DNA from: Candidatus Pelagibacter sp.
GTDB taxonomy: Bacteria > Pseudomonadota > Alphaproteobacteria > Pelagibacterales > Pelagibacteraceae
Assembly: GCA_017880265.1 (NCBI GenBank)
Contig: JAFJTK010000175.1
Location: 1-11,146 of the forward strand
Direction of reading: 5' to 3'
DNA length: 11,146 bases
The notes beneath the pieces are model-generated. The model was given only the letters and a program-made list of their open reading frames with translations, was not told the origin of the DNA and did not search any database. A program made the position numbers and the translations under genes. Shown piece by piece: positions 1 through 6,993 of this stretch. Numbering within the stretch: the stretch's first letter is position 1; every line of letters starts with the position of its first letter.

Positions 1-750
1 TAGGGATAAAATATCTCCTTTAATAAGTTGTCTATTGGTTTTTGGATTATGAGCACCATCTGTATTAAGTCCTGATTGAAACCAAACCCAAGTATCCATA
101 TATTCTGCTCCAGGATAAGTTTTTACAATTTCACGTTCCATTCGATCACGTCCAGCTATCGCAATTTCAATTTCGGTGTTACCTTCTTTAATATTTTTGA
201 CAATTTCTTCTCCACCTAAATCCGCAATTCTTGCACCGTTTTTAATAATTTCAATTTCCTCATTAGATTTAATCATTCTAAGTTGCATTAAGTCTTTTGA
301 AACATCGTTAAATACAGAGAATGTGAAAATAGAACCTATCTTTTCTTTCATTTCTAAAGTGACATGATCATTTTCAAGACCAATATTTTTTGGGGGATCA
401 TCTCGCCCAATAATGGAGACTATTGCTCTTAAAAAATTATCTCTTTTCCAATCTGTATAAATTACGTTATCACAATGTGATCTTCTCCACGGTTGACTTG
501 CATCGATATTAGCTGAAATAGTTGAAATCTTATTTTTAGTAACCACACAACCGTAAGGTCTACCAAATGAACAATAAATAAACCCAGTGTAATAAGCAAT
601 ATTGTGCATTGAGGTTAAGATAACCATATCAAGGTTATTTTGATCCATGACTGTTCTTAGATTATTTACTCTTCGGTCATATTCTGATTTTGAAAATGGA
701 AGTTTTACTTTCTCTCCATTTTTTAATGTAAAGAAATCTGGTCTTTCCAT
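1..750 (-). CDS. Creatinase (creatine amidinohydrolase), N-terminal 250 residues
   Basis: Read on the minus strand from ATG at 750-748, this frame stays open to base 1, giving 250 residues of a protein usually about 400 long; the C-terminal part lies outside the window. Creatinase hydrolyses creatine to sarcosine and urea in the cytoplasm, using the pita-bread (M24) fold without metal. The match to Pseudomonas creatinase as I remember it is close and continuous: YYTGFIYCSFGRPYG (residues 53-67), SANIDASQPWRR (69-80 region), IYTDWKRDNF, LRMIKS, GARIADLGG and DTWVWFQSGLNTDGAHNP (about 219-236). Phe62 and Arg64 fall at the numbers described for substrate-contacting residues in the Pseudomonas enzyme. 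His234 in DGAHNP corresponds to the catalytic histidine (His232 there). The start codon follows the upstream permease stop with no gap, implying translational coupling. An Xaa-Pro peptidase is the main alternative, but the motifs are specific to creatinase. The remaining active-site glutamates cannot be checked here. Confidence 0.9.
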   Translation of the reverse strand, partial: MERPDFFTLKNGEKVKLPFSKSEYDRRVNNLRTVMDQNNLDMVILTSMHNIAYYTGFIYCSFGRPYGCVVTKNKISTISANIDASQPWRRSHCDNVIYTDWKRDNFLRAIVSIIGRDDPPKNIGLENDHVTLEMKEKIGSIFTFSVFNDVSKDLMQLRMIKSNEEIEIIKNGARIADLGGEEIVKNIKEGNTEIEIAIAGRDRMEREIVKTYPGAEYMDTWVWFQSGLNTDGAHNPKTNRQLIKGDILSL

Positions 751-1656
751 TTAATTTAAACCTATGTATCTTTTATTCCATCTCATTACCAAGCTGTAAT
801 AGGTAAGAGATATGAAGAGAAAAAAACCACCTATAATCGTATTAGTTGTTGGAATTTCGTTTATACCAAATAAAGGTAGCCATACCCAAAAAATTCCACC
901 TATAACCTCTGTAAGAGATAGCAAAGTAAGTTCTGCAGCTGGAATAGCTTTAGATCCAATAGAATATAAAATTAGGCCTAAACAAACTAAAGTTCCATGA
1001 AGAGAAAATAATGAACTGTTGTAACTACTAGAAAAGAAAACATAATCGTTGCTTAAAATTACAATTGTTGCAATTGCAAAACAAAAAAATCCAGCAAAAG
1101 CAGTTGTTGTAAATTTAGGGGTATCTTTACGCCATCTTAAAGTTACTGAAAATACTGCAAAACCTAATGAAGAAGTAATACCAAATACAAACCCTATTAA
1201 TGATGTATCTGTACTATTTCCTACAGCCATAATACCAATACCAACGGTTGCAATAATAATTGATATCCAAACATTTAAAGAAATTTTTTCCCTTAAAAAT
1301 AAAAAGGCAAGTAGTGCTGTAAAAAAAGGCATTGCAGCTAAACATAATAAAGTTATAGCAGCACTTGTATTGGTGATTGAAAACATGAAAGAAATCATTG
1401 CAACACCAAGACCTGATCCACCAATTAAACCAGATAAACCTATTTTAAAATAATTTTTATAAAAATTTTTTCCTTCTTCAAAAAATAAATATAAATTTAA
1501 TAAAATAAAAATTGTTAACCCTCTTCCAAAAATATATTGCCAAGGTATGAGGTGAGGCTCATCCATATATCTCACCACTAGCGGTCCAAAAGACCAGATA
1601 AGACCTGCAAATAAAACTACTGGGACAGCAATTTTAGGGTTTTTAAGTTGCAACAT
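751..1656 (-). CDS. EamA/DMT-superfamily permease, possibly for creatine or a related solute
   Basis: This 301-residue integral membrane protein has about ten predicted hydrophobic segments (roughly residues 9-28, 36-58, 69-91, 96-120, 127-146, 152-172, 183-201, 214-234, 243-263 and 271-290). That is the two-times-five layout of EamA (DUF6) drug/metabolite transporters. The family signature near the end of the second repeat is visible around residues 241-262 (AELTLLSLTEVIGGIFWVWL). The short basic C-terminus MRWNKRYIGLN fits a cytoplasmic tail. The family exports or imports small organic solutes, and the sequence does not reveal the substrate. Its TAA stop (751-753 on the plus strand) is immediately followed by the creatinase ATG, so the two are almost certainly translated from one mRNA. 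I infer that it may handle creatine, sarcosine or a similar compound. It lies 51 bases downstream of moeA and could be cotranscribed with it or have its own promoter. Confidence 0.88.
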   Translation of the reverse strand: MLQLKNPKIAVPVVLFAGLIWSFGPLVVRYMDEPHLIPWQYIFGRGLTIFILLNLYLFFEEGKNFYKNYFKIGLSGLIGGSGLGVAMISFMFSITNTSAAITLLCLAAMPFFTALLAFLFLREKISLNVWISIIIATVGIGIMAVGNSTDTSLIGFVFGITSSLGFAVFSVTLRWRKDTPKFTTTAFAGFFCFAIATIVILSNDYVFFSSSYNSSLFSLHGTLVCLGLILYSIGSKAIPAAELTLLSLTEVIGGIFWVWLPLFGINEIPTTNTIIGGFFLFISLTYYSLVMRWNKRYIGLN

Positions 1657-1707
1657 AATCAGATATTTAATTGTAAATAGATTTAACTACAACAAAAATG
1701 ACAATAA

Positions 1708-2961
1708 TTAAATTAAGGTACTGTTAGATTGATTGGGAAAGAAACAATCAACAATATCGCCCTTTTTAAAATTAGATTTACCTGAAGGTAATAAAGACCA
1801 AATATTAGATTTTACAAACGATTTTATTCTAAACGACTCTTGTCCCTGAAGAATTTCAACTTCTATTTTTCCATTTTTAGTTGTGTTTAATTTGCTCTTA
1901 GCAAATCTTGTAAAATTTTTCTTTTTAGTAAAGTTATTTTTTAAAATAGCTTTAAAGGGTTTTTCTTCGTTGAGACCTAAAATATATTCAATATATGGAA
2001 AAACAAAAAATCTAAAACAGGCAGCTGATGACATTGGATTTCCTGGTAGGCCAAAAATTGCTTTTTGCTTTCCTTTAATCTTAGCAAACAATATTGGTTT
2101 TCCTGGTCTTATCGCTACACCCTTAAAATAATTGGATAATTTAAATGACTTGATGACATTTGGAACAAAATCAAATTTTCCAGCTGAAACGGCACCAGAT
2201 GTTAAAATAATATCAGTGTTAGATTTAAACATCTTATTTATTTTGGATTTAAAAATTTTTTCATGATTATCTTTTAATATTCCGCCATTTTTAAAATTGA
2301 ATAAGAAATTTTGATCTAAATTTTTAATGTAATGACTATTAGAATTTCTAACTTTCCAGTCTGGTATATTATCTAGGTTAGATATTTCATTTCCTGTTGA
2401 AAAAAATAAAATATTAATTTTTTTTTTCACTTTTATATTTCTAATCCCTAGTGATTTTAAAGCTAATATATGGTTTGGTTGAATGATCGTATTTTTTTTT
2501 AACAGCAATTCACCTTTTTTATAGTCAGATCCTTTAAATCTGACATGATTATGCTTATTTATTATCTTATTAACTAAAATATATTTTTTATTTTCTTTAT
2601 TTGGATAAAAAACAATTTGCTCAATTGGAATGATGGTGTCAAAACCTTTGGGTAAAATTCCTCCTGTCATAATTTCAACAGCATTGAATTTACTAATTTT
2701 TTTTTTAAAAGGTTTCACACCAGCTGCAATGGATCCAATAATTTTAAATTTTTGATTAGATTTTTTTTTAATATTTTTTGTATCCTTTGAATTAATTGCA
2801 AAACCATCAAAAGCTGCATTATCACCAGCTGGATAATCTATACTTGAATATATATTTGATGACACAACTCTGTTTAAAGAATTAATACTTTTAATCTTTT
2901 CGTCTTTAATATTAATGATGCCTTTTTTTAAAATCTTTTTAGAATTCTTGTAACTAATCAT
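1708..2961 (-). CDS. moeA: Molybdopterin molybdenumtransferase MoeA
   Basis: MoeA ligates molybdate into adenylylated molybdopterin, late in molybdenum-cofactor synthesis. At 417 residues it has the usual length. Family landmarks in order: NAAFDGFAI (48-56, Asp52, the family's (A/S)MDGYA site); AAGVKPF (79-85) and VEIMTGGILPKGFDTIIPIE (95-114); FKGSDYKKG (142-150, Asp146); STGNEI (188-193, Glu192); TSGAVSAGKFDF (254-265), the family's TSGGVSxGxxD element; RPGKPILFAK (285-294); and GLPGNPMSSA (304-313). The last 80 residues form the C-terminal beta domain. It is divergent and very lysine-rich, with Phe for Met before Asp52 and Lys262 in the SxG[D/E] position. Four A9-A10 tracts interrupt its coding strand. 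It starts inside the 3' end of mobA (8-base overlap), so the two should be coupled. The formate dehydrogenase across the divergent junction is the obvious client, though any molybdoenzyme of the cell would need this step. Confidence 0.93.
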   Translation of the reverse strand: MISYKNSKKILKKGIINIKDEKIKSINSLNRVVSSNIYSSIDYPAGDNAAFDGFAINSKDTKNIKKKSNQKFKIIGSIAAGVKPFKKKISKFNAVEIMTGGILPKGFDTIIPIEQIVFYPNKENKKYILVNKIINKHNHVRFKGSDYKKGELLLKKNTIIQPNHILALKSLGIRNIKVKKKINILFFSTGNEISNLDNIPDWKVRNSNSHYIKNLDQNFLFNFKNGGILKDNHEKIFKSKINKMFKSNTDIILTSGAVSAGKFDFVPNVIKSFKLSNYFKGVAIRPGKPILFAKIKGKQKAIFGLPGNPMSSAACFRFFVFPYIEYILGLNEEKPFKAILKNNFTKKKNFTRFAKSKLNTTKNGKIEVEILQGQESFRIKSFVKSNIWSLLPSGKSNFKKGDIVDCFFPNQSNSTLI

Positions 2962-3577
2962 TAAATATATCTTTAGCTTTTTCTAAATCTTCTTTTGTAT
3001 TTATATTAAAGAAAGGGTCATTTTTTTCAAACTGCATATCAATTATATTGACACCAACTTTATTTGCCCAATCTTCAACTTTTCTATCACCATTTTCTAA
3101 ATCTTTCTCTAATTTATCTGCTAAATCAATAGACCATAAACCAAATATATTGTGCCTTGTATTATTTGATTTAATAAAAAAAAGTTTGCCATTCTTGAGA
3201 TTTATTTGGTCATGAAAATCTTTTAATATTTGGTTTTTAAAGAATGGTGTGTCGGTTGGAAAAGTAGAGATCCATTGATAATCTTTATTATTATCTTTTA
3301 TCCACTTCATGGCTGTCAAAACACCTCCCAGTGGTCCTAAATTGTTCTTAAAATCACCAATGATTGAAATTTTTTCAGATTTATTAAATTTAATTGAATT
3401 ATTAGAAACAATTAATAGCTCTTTAAATTCGGTTAAAATCTCTGACAGAATATGATCAATTAAAGATTTATTATTTAATTTTACTTGAGATTTATCTTCG
3501 CCAAATCTAAGGGACTTTCCGCCTGCTAGAACTACTCCCAAAATCTTGCTATGATCCATTTTCAAAATATAAAACAT
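2954..3577 (-). CDS. mobA: Molybdenum cofactor guanylyltransferase MobA
   Basis: MobA transfers GMP from GTP to molybdenum cofactor, producing the guanine dinucleotide form; two such units form the bis-MGD of DMSO-reductase-family enzymes such as formate dehydrogenase. The 207-residue product shows the nucleotidyltransferase signature LAGGKSLRFGEDKS (17-30), the guanine-site loop GPLGG (81-85), the metal-binding FPTDTPFF (106-113, Asp109) and the closing NINTKEDL (191-198). Length and order fit the family. The start is uncertain. ATG at 3577 gives the longest form, but Met7 (ATG at 3559) places the start close to the LAGG motif, as in most family members. Neither has a strong Shine-Dalgarno match. 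The 3' end overlaps moeA by 8 bases. The gene diverges from the formate dehydrogenase operon, with only 24 bases (or 42 for the shorter start) between start codons. Confidence 0.93.
   Translation of the reverse strand: MFYILKMDHSKILGVVLAGGKSLRFGEDKSQVKLNNKSLIDHILSEILTEFKELLIVSNNSIKFNKSEKISIIGDFKNNLGPLGGVLTAMKWIKDNNKDYQWISTFPTDTPFFKNQILKDFHDQINLKNGKLFFIKSNNTRHNIFGLWSIDLADKLEKDLENGDRKVEDWANKVGVNIIDMQFEKNDPFFNINTKEDLEKAKDIFND
3546..3573 (+). promoter_or_regulatory. Candidate sigma70-like promoter for the formate dehydrogenase operon
   Basis: TTGCTA at 3546-3551 and TATAAA at 3568-3573 are separated by 16 bases, a 4/6 and a 5/6 match to the TTGACA and TATAAT consensus. Transcription would begin near 3580, leaving a leader of about 20 bases before the ATG at 3602. 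The site overlaps the 5' end of mobA on the other strand. In DNA this A+T-rich such matches arise often by chance, so this is only the best-looking candidate. Its position in the divergent junction is its main support. Confidence 0.25.
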
Positions 3578-3601
3578 TAAGGCTTGAATTAAAGAAATAT
3601 A

Positions 3602-4000
3602 ATGGATCTTAGAATTTTAGAAATAGCTTCCCATACTGAGAACAATAAAGTTCTAGAAAATTTTACGCATAAGTCAAAACACAAAAATCCCTTATGTGGA
3701 GATGAAATGGAAATAAGTCTAATTGTTAAAGATAACGTTGTAAAAGATATGGGATATCAATGTAAATCATGTGTTTACTGTCAGGCTTCTGTTAGTCTAC
3801 TCTCTAGAAAAATTAAAGATAAAAAGATAGAAGAAATCAAGTCTTTTATATTATCGGGTGAAAAATTATTTACTGATGTAAAGACTGTTTTGGAAAAACA
3901 TTGGAAAGATTTTAAAGAAATTTTAGATAAAAAAAATATTGCAAGAAAAGATTGTTTACTACTTCCGCTTAGAGCAGTTTTAAAAGCTTTAAAAACTTAA
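3602..4000 (+). CDS. SufU/IscU-like iron-sulfur cluster scaffold protein
   Basis: This 132-residue protein is of the NifU-N/IscU scaffold family, which assembles Fe-S clusters in the cytoplasm and hands them to target proteins. The first conserved element, HKNPLCGDEMEISL (27-40), carries Cys32 and Asp34. The second cysteine is Cys57 in CKSCVYCQASVSLLSRK (54-70), where QASVSLL matches the family's xASxS helix start. The third is Cys118 in ARKDCLLL. Spacings of 25 and 61 residues between the three cysteines fit SufU-type proteins, which carry an insertion relative to IscU. The histidine that normally precedes the last cysteine in IscU is Asp117 here. Two extra cysteines, Cys54 and Cys60, make a CxxCxxC pattern not typical of the family. 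It is first in the operon, and its stop overlaps the next ATG (TAATG). I infer a dedicated helper for the Fe-S-rich formate dehydrogenase encoded downstream. Whether it is a true scaffold or a carrier is unknown. Confidence 0.82.
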   Translation: MDLRILEIASHTENNKVLENFTHKSKHKNPLCGDEMEISLIVKDNVVKDMGYQCKSCVYCQASVSLLSRKIKDKKIEEIKSFILSGEKLFTDVKTVLEKHWKDFKEILDKKNIARKDCLLLPLRAVLKALKT

Positions 4001-4476
4001 TGATTAAAATTACTAAACCATTAATACAAAAAGCACTAATCGCTGGTTTTTTTTCAGCTTTTACAATTGGTGTCTTAACAGTTCTAACTTACAAAAGTAC
4101 ATTGGGATATTTTATTGCTGGTTCATTTGGTTCTTCAATGGTTTTGTTATTTGGTTTTCCAGAAAGTCCATTTGCTCAACCAAAAAATGTTTTTTTTGGT
4201 CATCTGTTAACAGCGTTAGTTGGGGTAATCTTTGTAAACTATATTCCTTTACCCATTTATATAAACATTGCACTTGCAGTTGGTGCTGGTGTTTCTTTAA
4301 TGATTTTGTTTAATGTTGTTCATCCCCCAGCAGGTGGAAATCCTATTATAGTTATAATTGGAAGTGTTTCTTATGAGTACTTAATTAGTCCAATAATTTT
4401 TGGTTGTATCATAATTTTATTATTAGCTATTTTAATAAACAAATTTATTCTCAGAAAAAATTATCCATTAAAATAG
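4000..4476 (+). CDS. HPP-family integral membrane protein, putative small-anion transporter
   Basis: This 158-residue protein has four or five hydrophobic segments (about 9-29, 34-52, 64-81, 86-106 and 127-147). It carries the two hallmarks of the HPP family: SPFAQPKNVFFGHLLTALVG (56-75) and NVVHPPAGGNPIIVIIG (105-121), which contains the His-Pro-Pro motif. Some plant and cyanobacterial HPP proteins have been described as nitrite transporters; most members are uncharacterised. The length is normal for bacterial members. The ATG overlaps the scaffold stop by one base and the fdhD start lies three bases beyond its stop, so it is embedded in the formate dehydrogenase operon. Formate resembles nitrite in size, shape and charge, and both are handled by the unrelated FNT channels. 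Formate uptake or release is therefore a reasonable but untested guess; molybdate or tungstate movement is another possibility. Confidence 0.85.
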   Translation: MIKITKPLIQKALIAGFFSAFTIGVLTVLTYKSTLGYFIAGSFGSSMVLLFGFPESPFAQPKNVFFGHLLTALVGVIFVNYIPLPIYINIALAVGAGVSLMILFNVVHPPAGGNPIIVIIGSVSYEYLISPIIFGCIIILLLAILINKFILRKNYPLK

Positions 4477-4479
4477 TTT

Positions 4480-5319
4480 ATGAATTCAAAATATAAAGTT
4501 TTAAAATATAATTCTGGTAAATTTGAAAATATTGAGGATTTAATTTCTATTGAAGAACCATTAGAAATTTCTATAAAATTTAAAGAAAAAGATGATTGGA
4601 TTAAAAGAATTTTATCAATTACCATGCGAACTCCTGGTGATGATAAAGATTTAGTACGAGGTTTTCTTTTCAATGAACAATTAATAAAGAATATTAAAGA
4701 TATCGATACTATAGAAAGTTTTGGTGATGAAGTTGGTCAATATAATATTCAAAATAAAATTTTAGCTACATTAAATAACTCTGAAAATATTAACATCTCA
4801 AAGATTAAAAGAGATTTTATAACAAACTCCTCTTGTGGAGTTTGTGGTAAATCTTCATTAGATGCATTGGAAATTATAAAACAAAACAAAACAAATCCGG
4901 ATCAACCTAGAATATCTAAAGAAGTTATAATAAAATCCCCTACTATACTTCGTGAAAATCAATCAGAATTTAGTAAAACTGGAGGTATTCATGCAAGTGG
5001 TCTGTTTAATAGCAACGGTGATTTGATCTCTGTTAAAGAGGATGTAGGTCGTCACAATGCTTTAGATAAACTTATCGGCTATACTTTATTTAATGGACAA
5101 ATTAATCCCTTAACACAATTCATAACTTGCTCTGGAAGGCTAAATTTTGAACTTGTTCAAAAGGTATTAATGACTGATATTGGAATAATGATTGGTGTTG
5201 GTGCGCCAACTAGTCTTGCTATTGATTTAGCGAATAAATTTGACATTACCCTAATAGGTTTCGTAAAGAGGGATAGTTTTAACATTTACACAAATAACAA
5301 AAAAGTTATTGTGAGCTAA
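4480..5319 (+). CDS. fdhD: Formate dehydrogenase accessory sulfurtransferase FdhD
   Basis: FdhD takes sulfur from a cysteine desulfurase and passes it to the bis-MGD cofactor, a step formate dehydrogenase needs to be active. In fds operons this homologue is called FdsC. The 279-residue product has the expected size and elements: TMRTPGDDKDLVRGFLFNEQ (48-67); the mobile-loop SSCGVCGK (117-124) with the two sulfur-relay cysteines Cys119 and Cys122; FSKTGGIHASGLF (164-176); EDVGRHNALDKLIG (187-200); SGRLNFELVQK (218-228); and a C-terminal IGVGAPTSLAIDLA segment followed by FVKRDSFNIY. The start ATG lies three bases after the HPP stop. Placement before the structural genes differs from the classical fdsGBACD order, where it follows fdsA. 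No truncation or missing key residue is seen. Confidence 0.96.
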   Translation: MNSKYKVLKYNSGKFENIEDLISIEEPLEISIKFKEKDDWIKRILSITMRTPGDDKDLVRGFLFNEQLIKNIKDIDTIESFGDEVGQYNIQNKILATLNNSENINISKIKRDFITNSSCGVCGKSSLDALEIIKQNKTNPDQPRISKEVIIKSPTILRENQSEFSKTGGIHASGLFNSNGDLISVKEDVGRHNALDKLIGYTLFNGQINPLTQFITCSGRLNFELVQKVLMTDIGIMIGVGAPTSLAIDLANKFDITLIGFVKRDSFNIYTNNKKVIVS

Positions 5320-5326
5320 TTAAAAA

Positions 5327-5340
5327 AAAGGGTAATTGTG
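5327..5340 (+). promoter_or_regulatory. Ribosome binding site deciding the GTG start of fdsB
   Basis: An A-rich run ending in AAGGG (about 5328-5332) lies five bases before GTG at 5338-5340. It is one of the clearer Shine-Dalgarno matches in the window, where most genes rely on overlap or immediate adjacency instead. It supports the GTG start, which sits 18 bases after the fdhD stop. No ATG is available in frame before the conserved thioredoxin-like domain. Confidence 0.5.
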
Positions 5341-6993
5341 TCAAAAAACATTAGTAATTTATCAGGAAGAATTGGCTTAAAAGACAATCTTTTTAAGCAA
5401 ATCTCAGAAAACACATTAAGTGACACCCCAAAAGATATTAAAGAAATAGCCAAAGAGCATAACTTAGGAGTTTCAACTCTTCATGGTGCTGAAAGTTTCT
5501 ACGAATTTTTAAGACCTTCTCACAGAGAAAAAAAAGCATTTGTTTGTAATGGAAGCGCTTGCATGTGTGCAGGCACTCAAGAAAAGTTAAAAGACACTTT
5601 AAAAGAAAAATTAGGTGACGATAAAGTTGGAGAAATGTTTTGCCTAGGACATTGCTATGAAAATAATGCTTTTCATTATGATGGTGAAAACTATGCAGGA
5701 AAAGACATAGAAAAAATTGACCAAATTTTAAAAGGTGAAGAAATTAAACAAGATAAATTTTTTTCAAAAAGTTATGCAACAACAAGTTTTTTAATGGATG
5801 ATAAGTTATCGTCTACTGATCAATTTAAAGATCAATTAAATAAATTTCTAAAGACAGATAAACAAGAAATTATTAAATCTTTATTAGACTCTAATCTCAC
5901 AGGAAGAGGTGGTGCAGGATTTCCAACAGGAATGAAATGGGATTTTTGTAGTAAAGCTAAAGGAGATAAAAAATATGTTCTATGTAATGCGGATGAAGGT
6001 GACTCAGGTGCATTTTCAGATAGATACTTATTAGAAGATCAACCGCTGAAAGTTATCTTTGGAATGGTCCTTTGTGGAATGGTAATTGGAAGTGATGAAG
6101 GTGTCTTATATATAAGAGGAGAGTATCCAAAATCTATTGAAGCTATCAACGGCTGTATTAATGAGTTAAAAAAATTAAATTTATTAGGTGATAATATTTT
6201 AGGAACTGATTTTTCTTTTGATTTAGGTATTTGTATAGGACAAGGCGCCTATATTTGTGGAGAAGAAACTGCTTTGATTGCATCAATAGAAGGAAGACGT
6301 GCCGAAGTGGATGTAAGACCTCCTTTTCCAGTTACTGAAGGTTTGTATAAAAAACCAACAGTAGTTAACAACGTTGAAACTTTAGCTGCTGCAACTGGTA
6401 TTTTAATTAATGGTCCAGAAAAATTTTCATCTATAGGAAATAAAAAATCTGCAGGAACTAAACTTGTTTGCCTTGATAGTTTTTTTAATAATCCAGGTGT
6501 TTATGAAATTGATATGGGAACACCAATGAAAAAAATATTTAATGAAATTGGTGGTGGATATAAAGAACCTGTTAAAGCATTTCAAATTGGTGGTCCTTTA
6601 GGAGGTGTTGTTCCTTTAAGTGAAATAGAAAATTTAAATTTAGACTTTCAAGAGTTTACTTCTAAAGGTTTTATGTTGGGACATGCAAGTGTCGTTAGTA
6701 TTCCAAAAGATTTTTCAATGGCCGAATATATTCATCATTTATTTGAATTCTCAGCTGAAGAATCGTGTGGCAAATGTTTTCCTGGAAGACTGGGATCTTA
6801 TAGAGGTAAAGAAATGTTTGACCAAGCAAAGAAGGGAACTGCTAAAATACCTCTTAAATTACTTAACGAATTGCTTGTTACAATGCAAAAAGGCTGTTTA
6901 TGTGCTCTTTGCGGAGCCATCCCTACTCCAATTATGAATATTCTTAAGTACTTTGGAGAAGAAATGAAAAATGATATGGTAAAAGATAATTAA
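5338..6993 (+). CDS. fdsB: NAD-dependent formate dehydrogenase beta subunit, FdsG-FdsB fusion
   Basis: This 551-residue electron-output subunit joins a NuoE-like (FdsG) and a NuoF-like (FdsB) module. Residues 1-130 form the thioredoxin-like [2Fe-2S] domain with Cys70 and Cys75 (CNGSAC) and Cys102 and Cys106 (CLGHC). Residues 180 onward are the flavoprotein: FMN/NADH-site glycine loop GRGGAGFPTGMKW (189-201), NADEGDSGAFSDR (217-229, the FdsB type), GAYICGEETALIASIEGRR (303-321) and PPFPVTEGLYKKPTVVNNVE (328-347). The C-terminal [4Fe-4S] site is unusual. CGKC (477-480) is followed by Gly483, where relatives carry the third cysteine, and the later motif reads GCLCALCG (519-526), with extra cysteines 520 and 525. 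The subunit passes electrons from the alpha subunit to NAD+ through FMN. Fusion of the two modules is also known in methylotroph FDH1. It starts with GTG, and its stop overlaps the fdsA ATG by one base. Confidence 0.95.
   Translation: MSKNISNLSGRIGLKDNLFKQISENTLSDTPKDIKEIAKEHNLGVSTLHGAESFYEFLRPSHREKKAFVCNGSACMCAGTQEKLKDTLKEKLGDDKVGEMFCLGHCYENNAFHYDGENYAGKDIEKIDQILKGEEIKQDKFFSKSYATTSFLMDDKLSSTDQFKDQLNKFLKTDKQEIIKSLLDSNLTGRGGAGFPTGMKWDFCSKAKGDKKYVLCNADEGDSGAFSDRYLLEDQPLKVIFGMVLCGMVIGSDEGVLYIRGEYPKSIEAINGCINELKKLNLLGDNILGTDFSFDLGICIGQGAYICGEETALIASIEGRRAEVDVRPPFPVTEGLYKKPTVVNNVETLAAATGILINGPEKFSSIGNKKSAGTKLVCLDSFFNNPGVYEIDMGTPMKKIFNEIGGGYKEPVKAFQIGGPLGGVVPLSEIENLNLDFQEFTSKGFMLGHASVVSIPKDFSMAEYIHHLFEFSAEESCGKCFPGRLGSYRGKEMFDQAKKGTAKIPLKLLNELLVTMQKGCLCALCGAIPTPIMNILKYFGEEMKNDMVKDN

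Noticed and set aside
1..750. Xaa-Pro aminopeptidase or DMSP lyase DddP reading of the left-edge M24-fold gene
   Set aside because: The N-terminal half carries creatinase-specific strings (CSFGRPYG, SANIDASQPWRR, WFQSGLNTDGAHNP) with Phe62 and Arg64 in register, which neither alternative has.
1049..1453. Open frame of 134 codons on the plus strand opposite the permease gene
   Set aside because: It is fully contained in a well-supported gene on the other strand, shows no recognisable domain and arises from base composition. The same applies to the shorter open frames opposite creatinase, moeA, fdhD and fdsA, and to the plus-strand frame inside fdsB at 6683-6937.
1657..1707. Promoter for the permease-creatinase pair (TTGTAG, 17 bases, TAAATA on the minus strand, -10 at 1669-1664)
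   Set aside because: The match is poor, and the implied start falls at or one base before the ATG. In DNA this A+T-rich it is not distinguishable from chance, so the gap may simply be an internal operon spacer.
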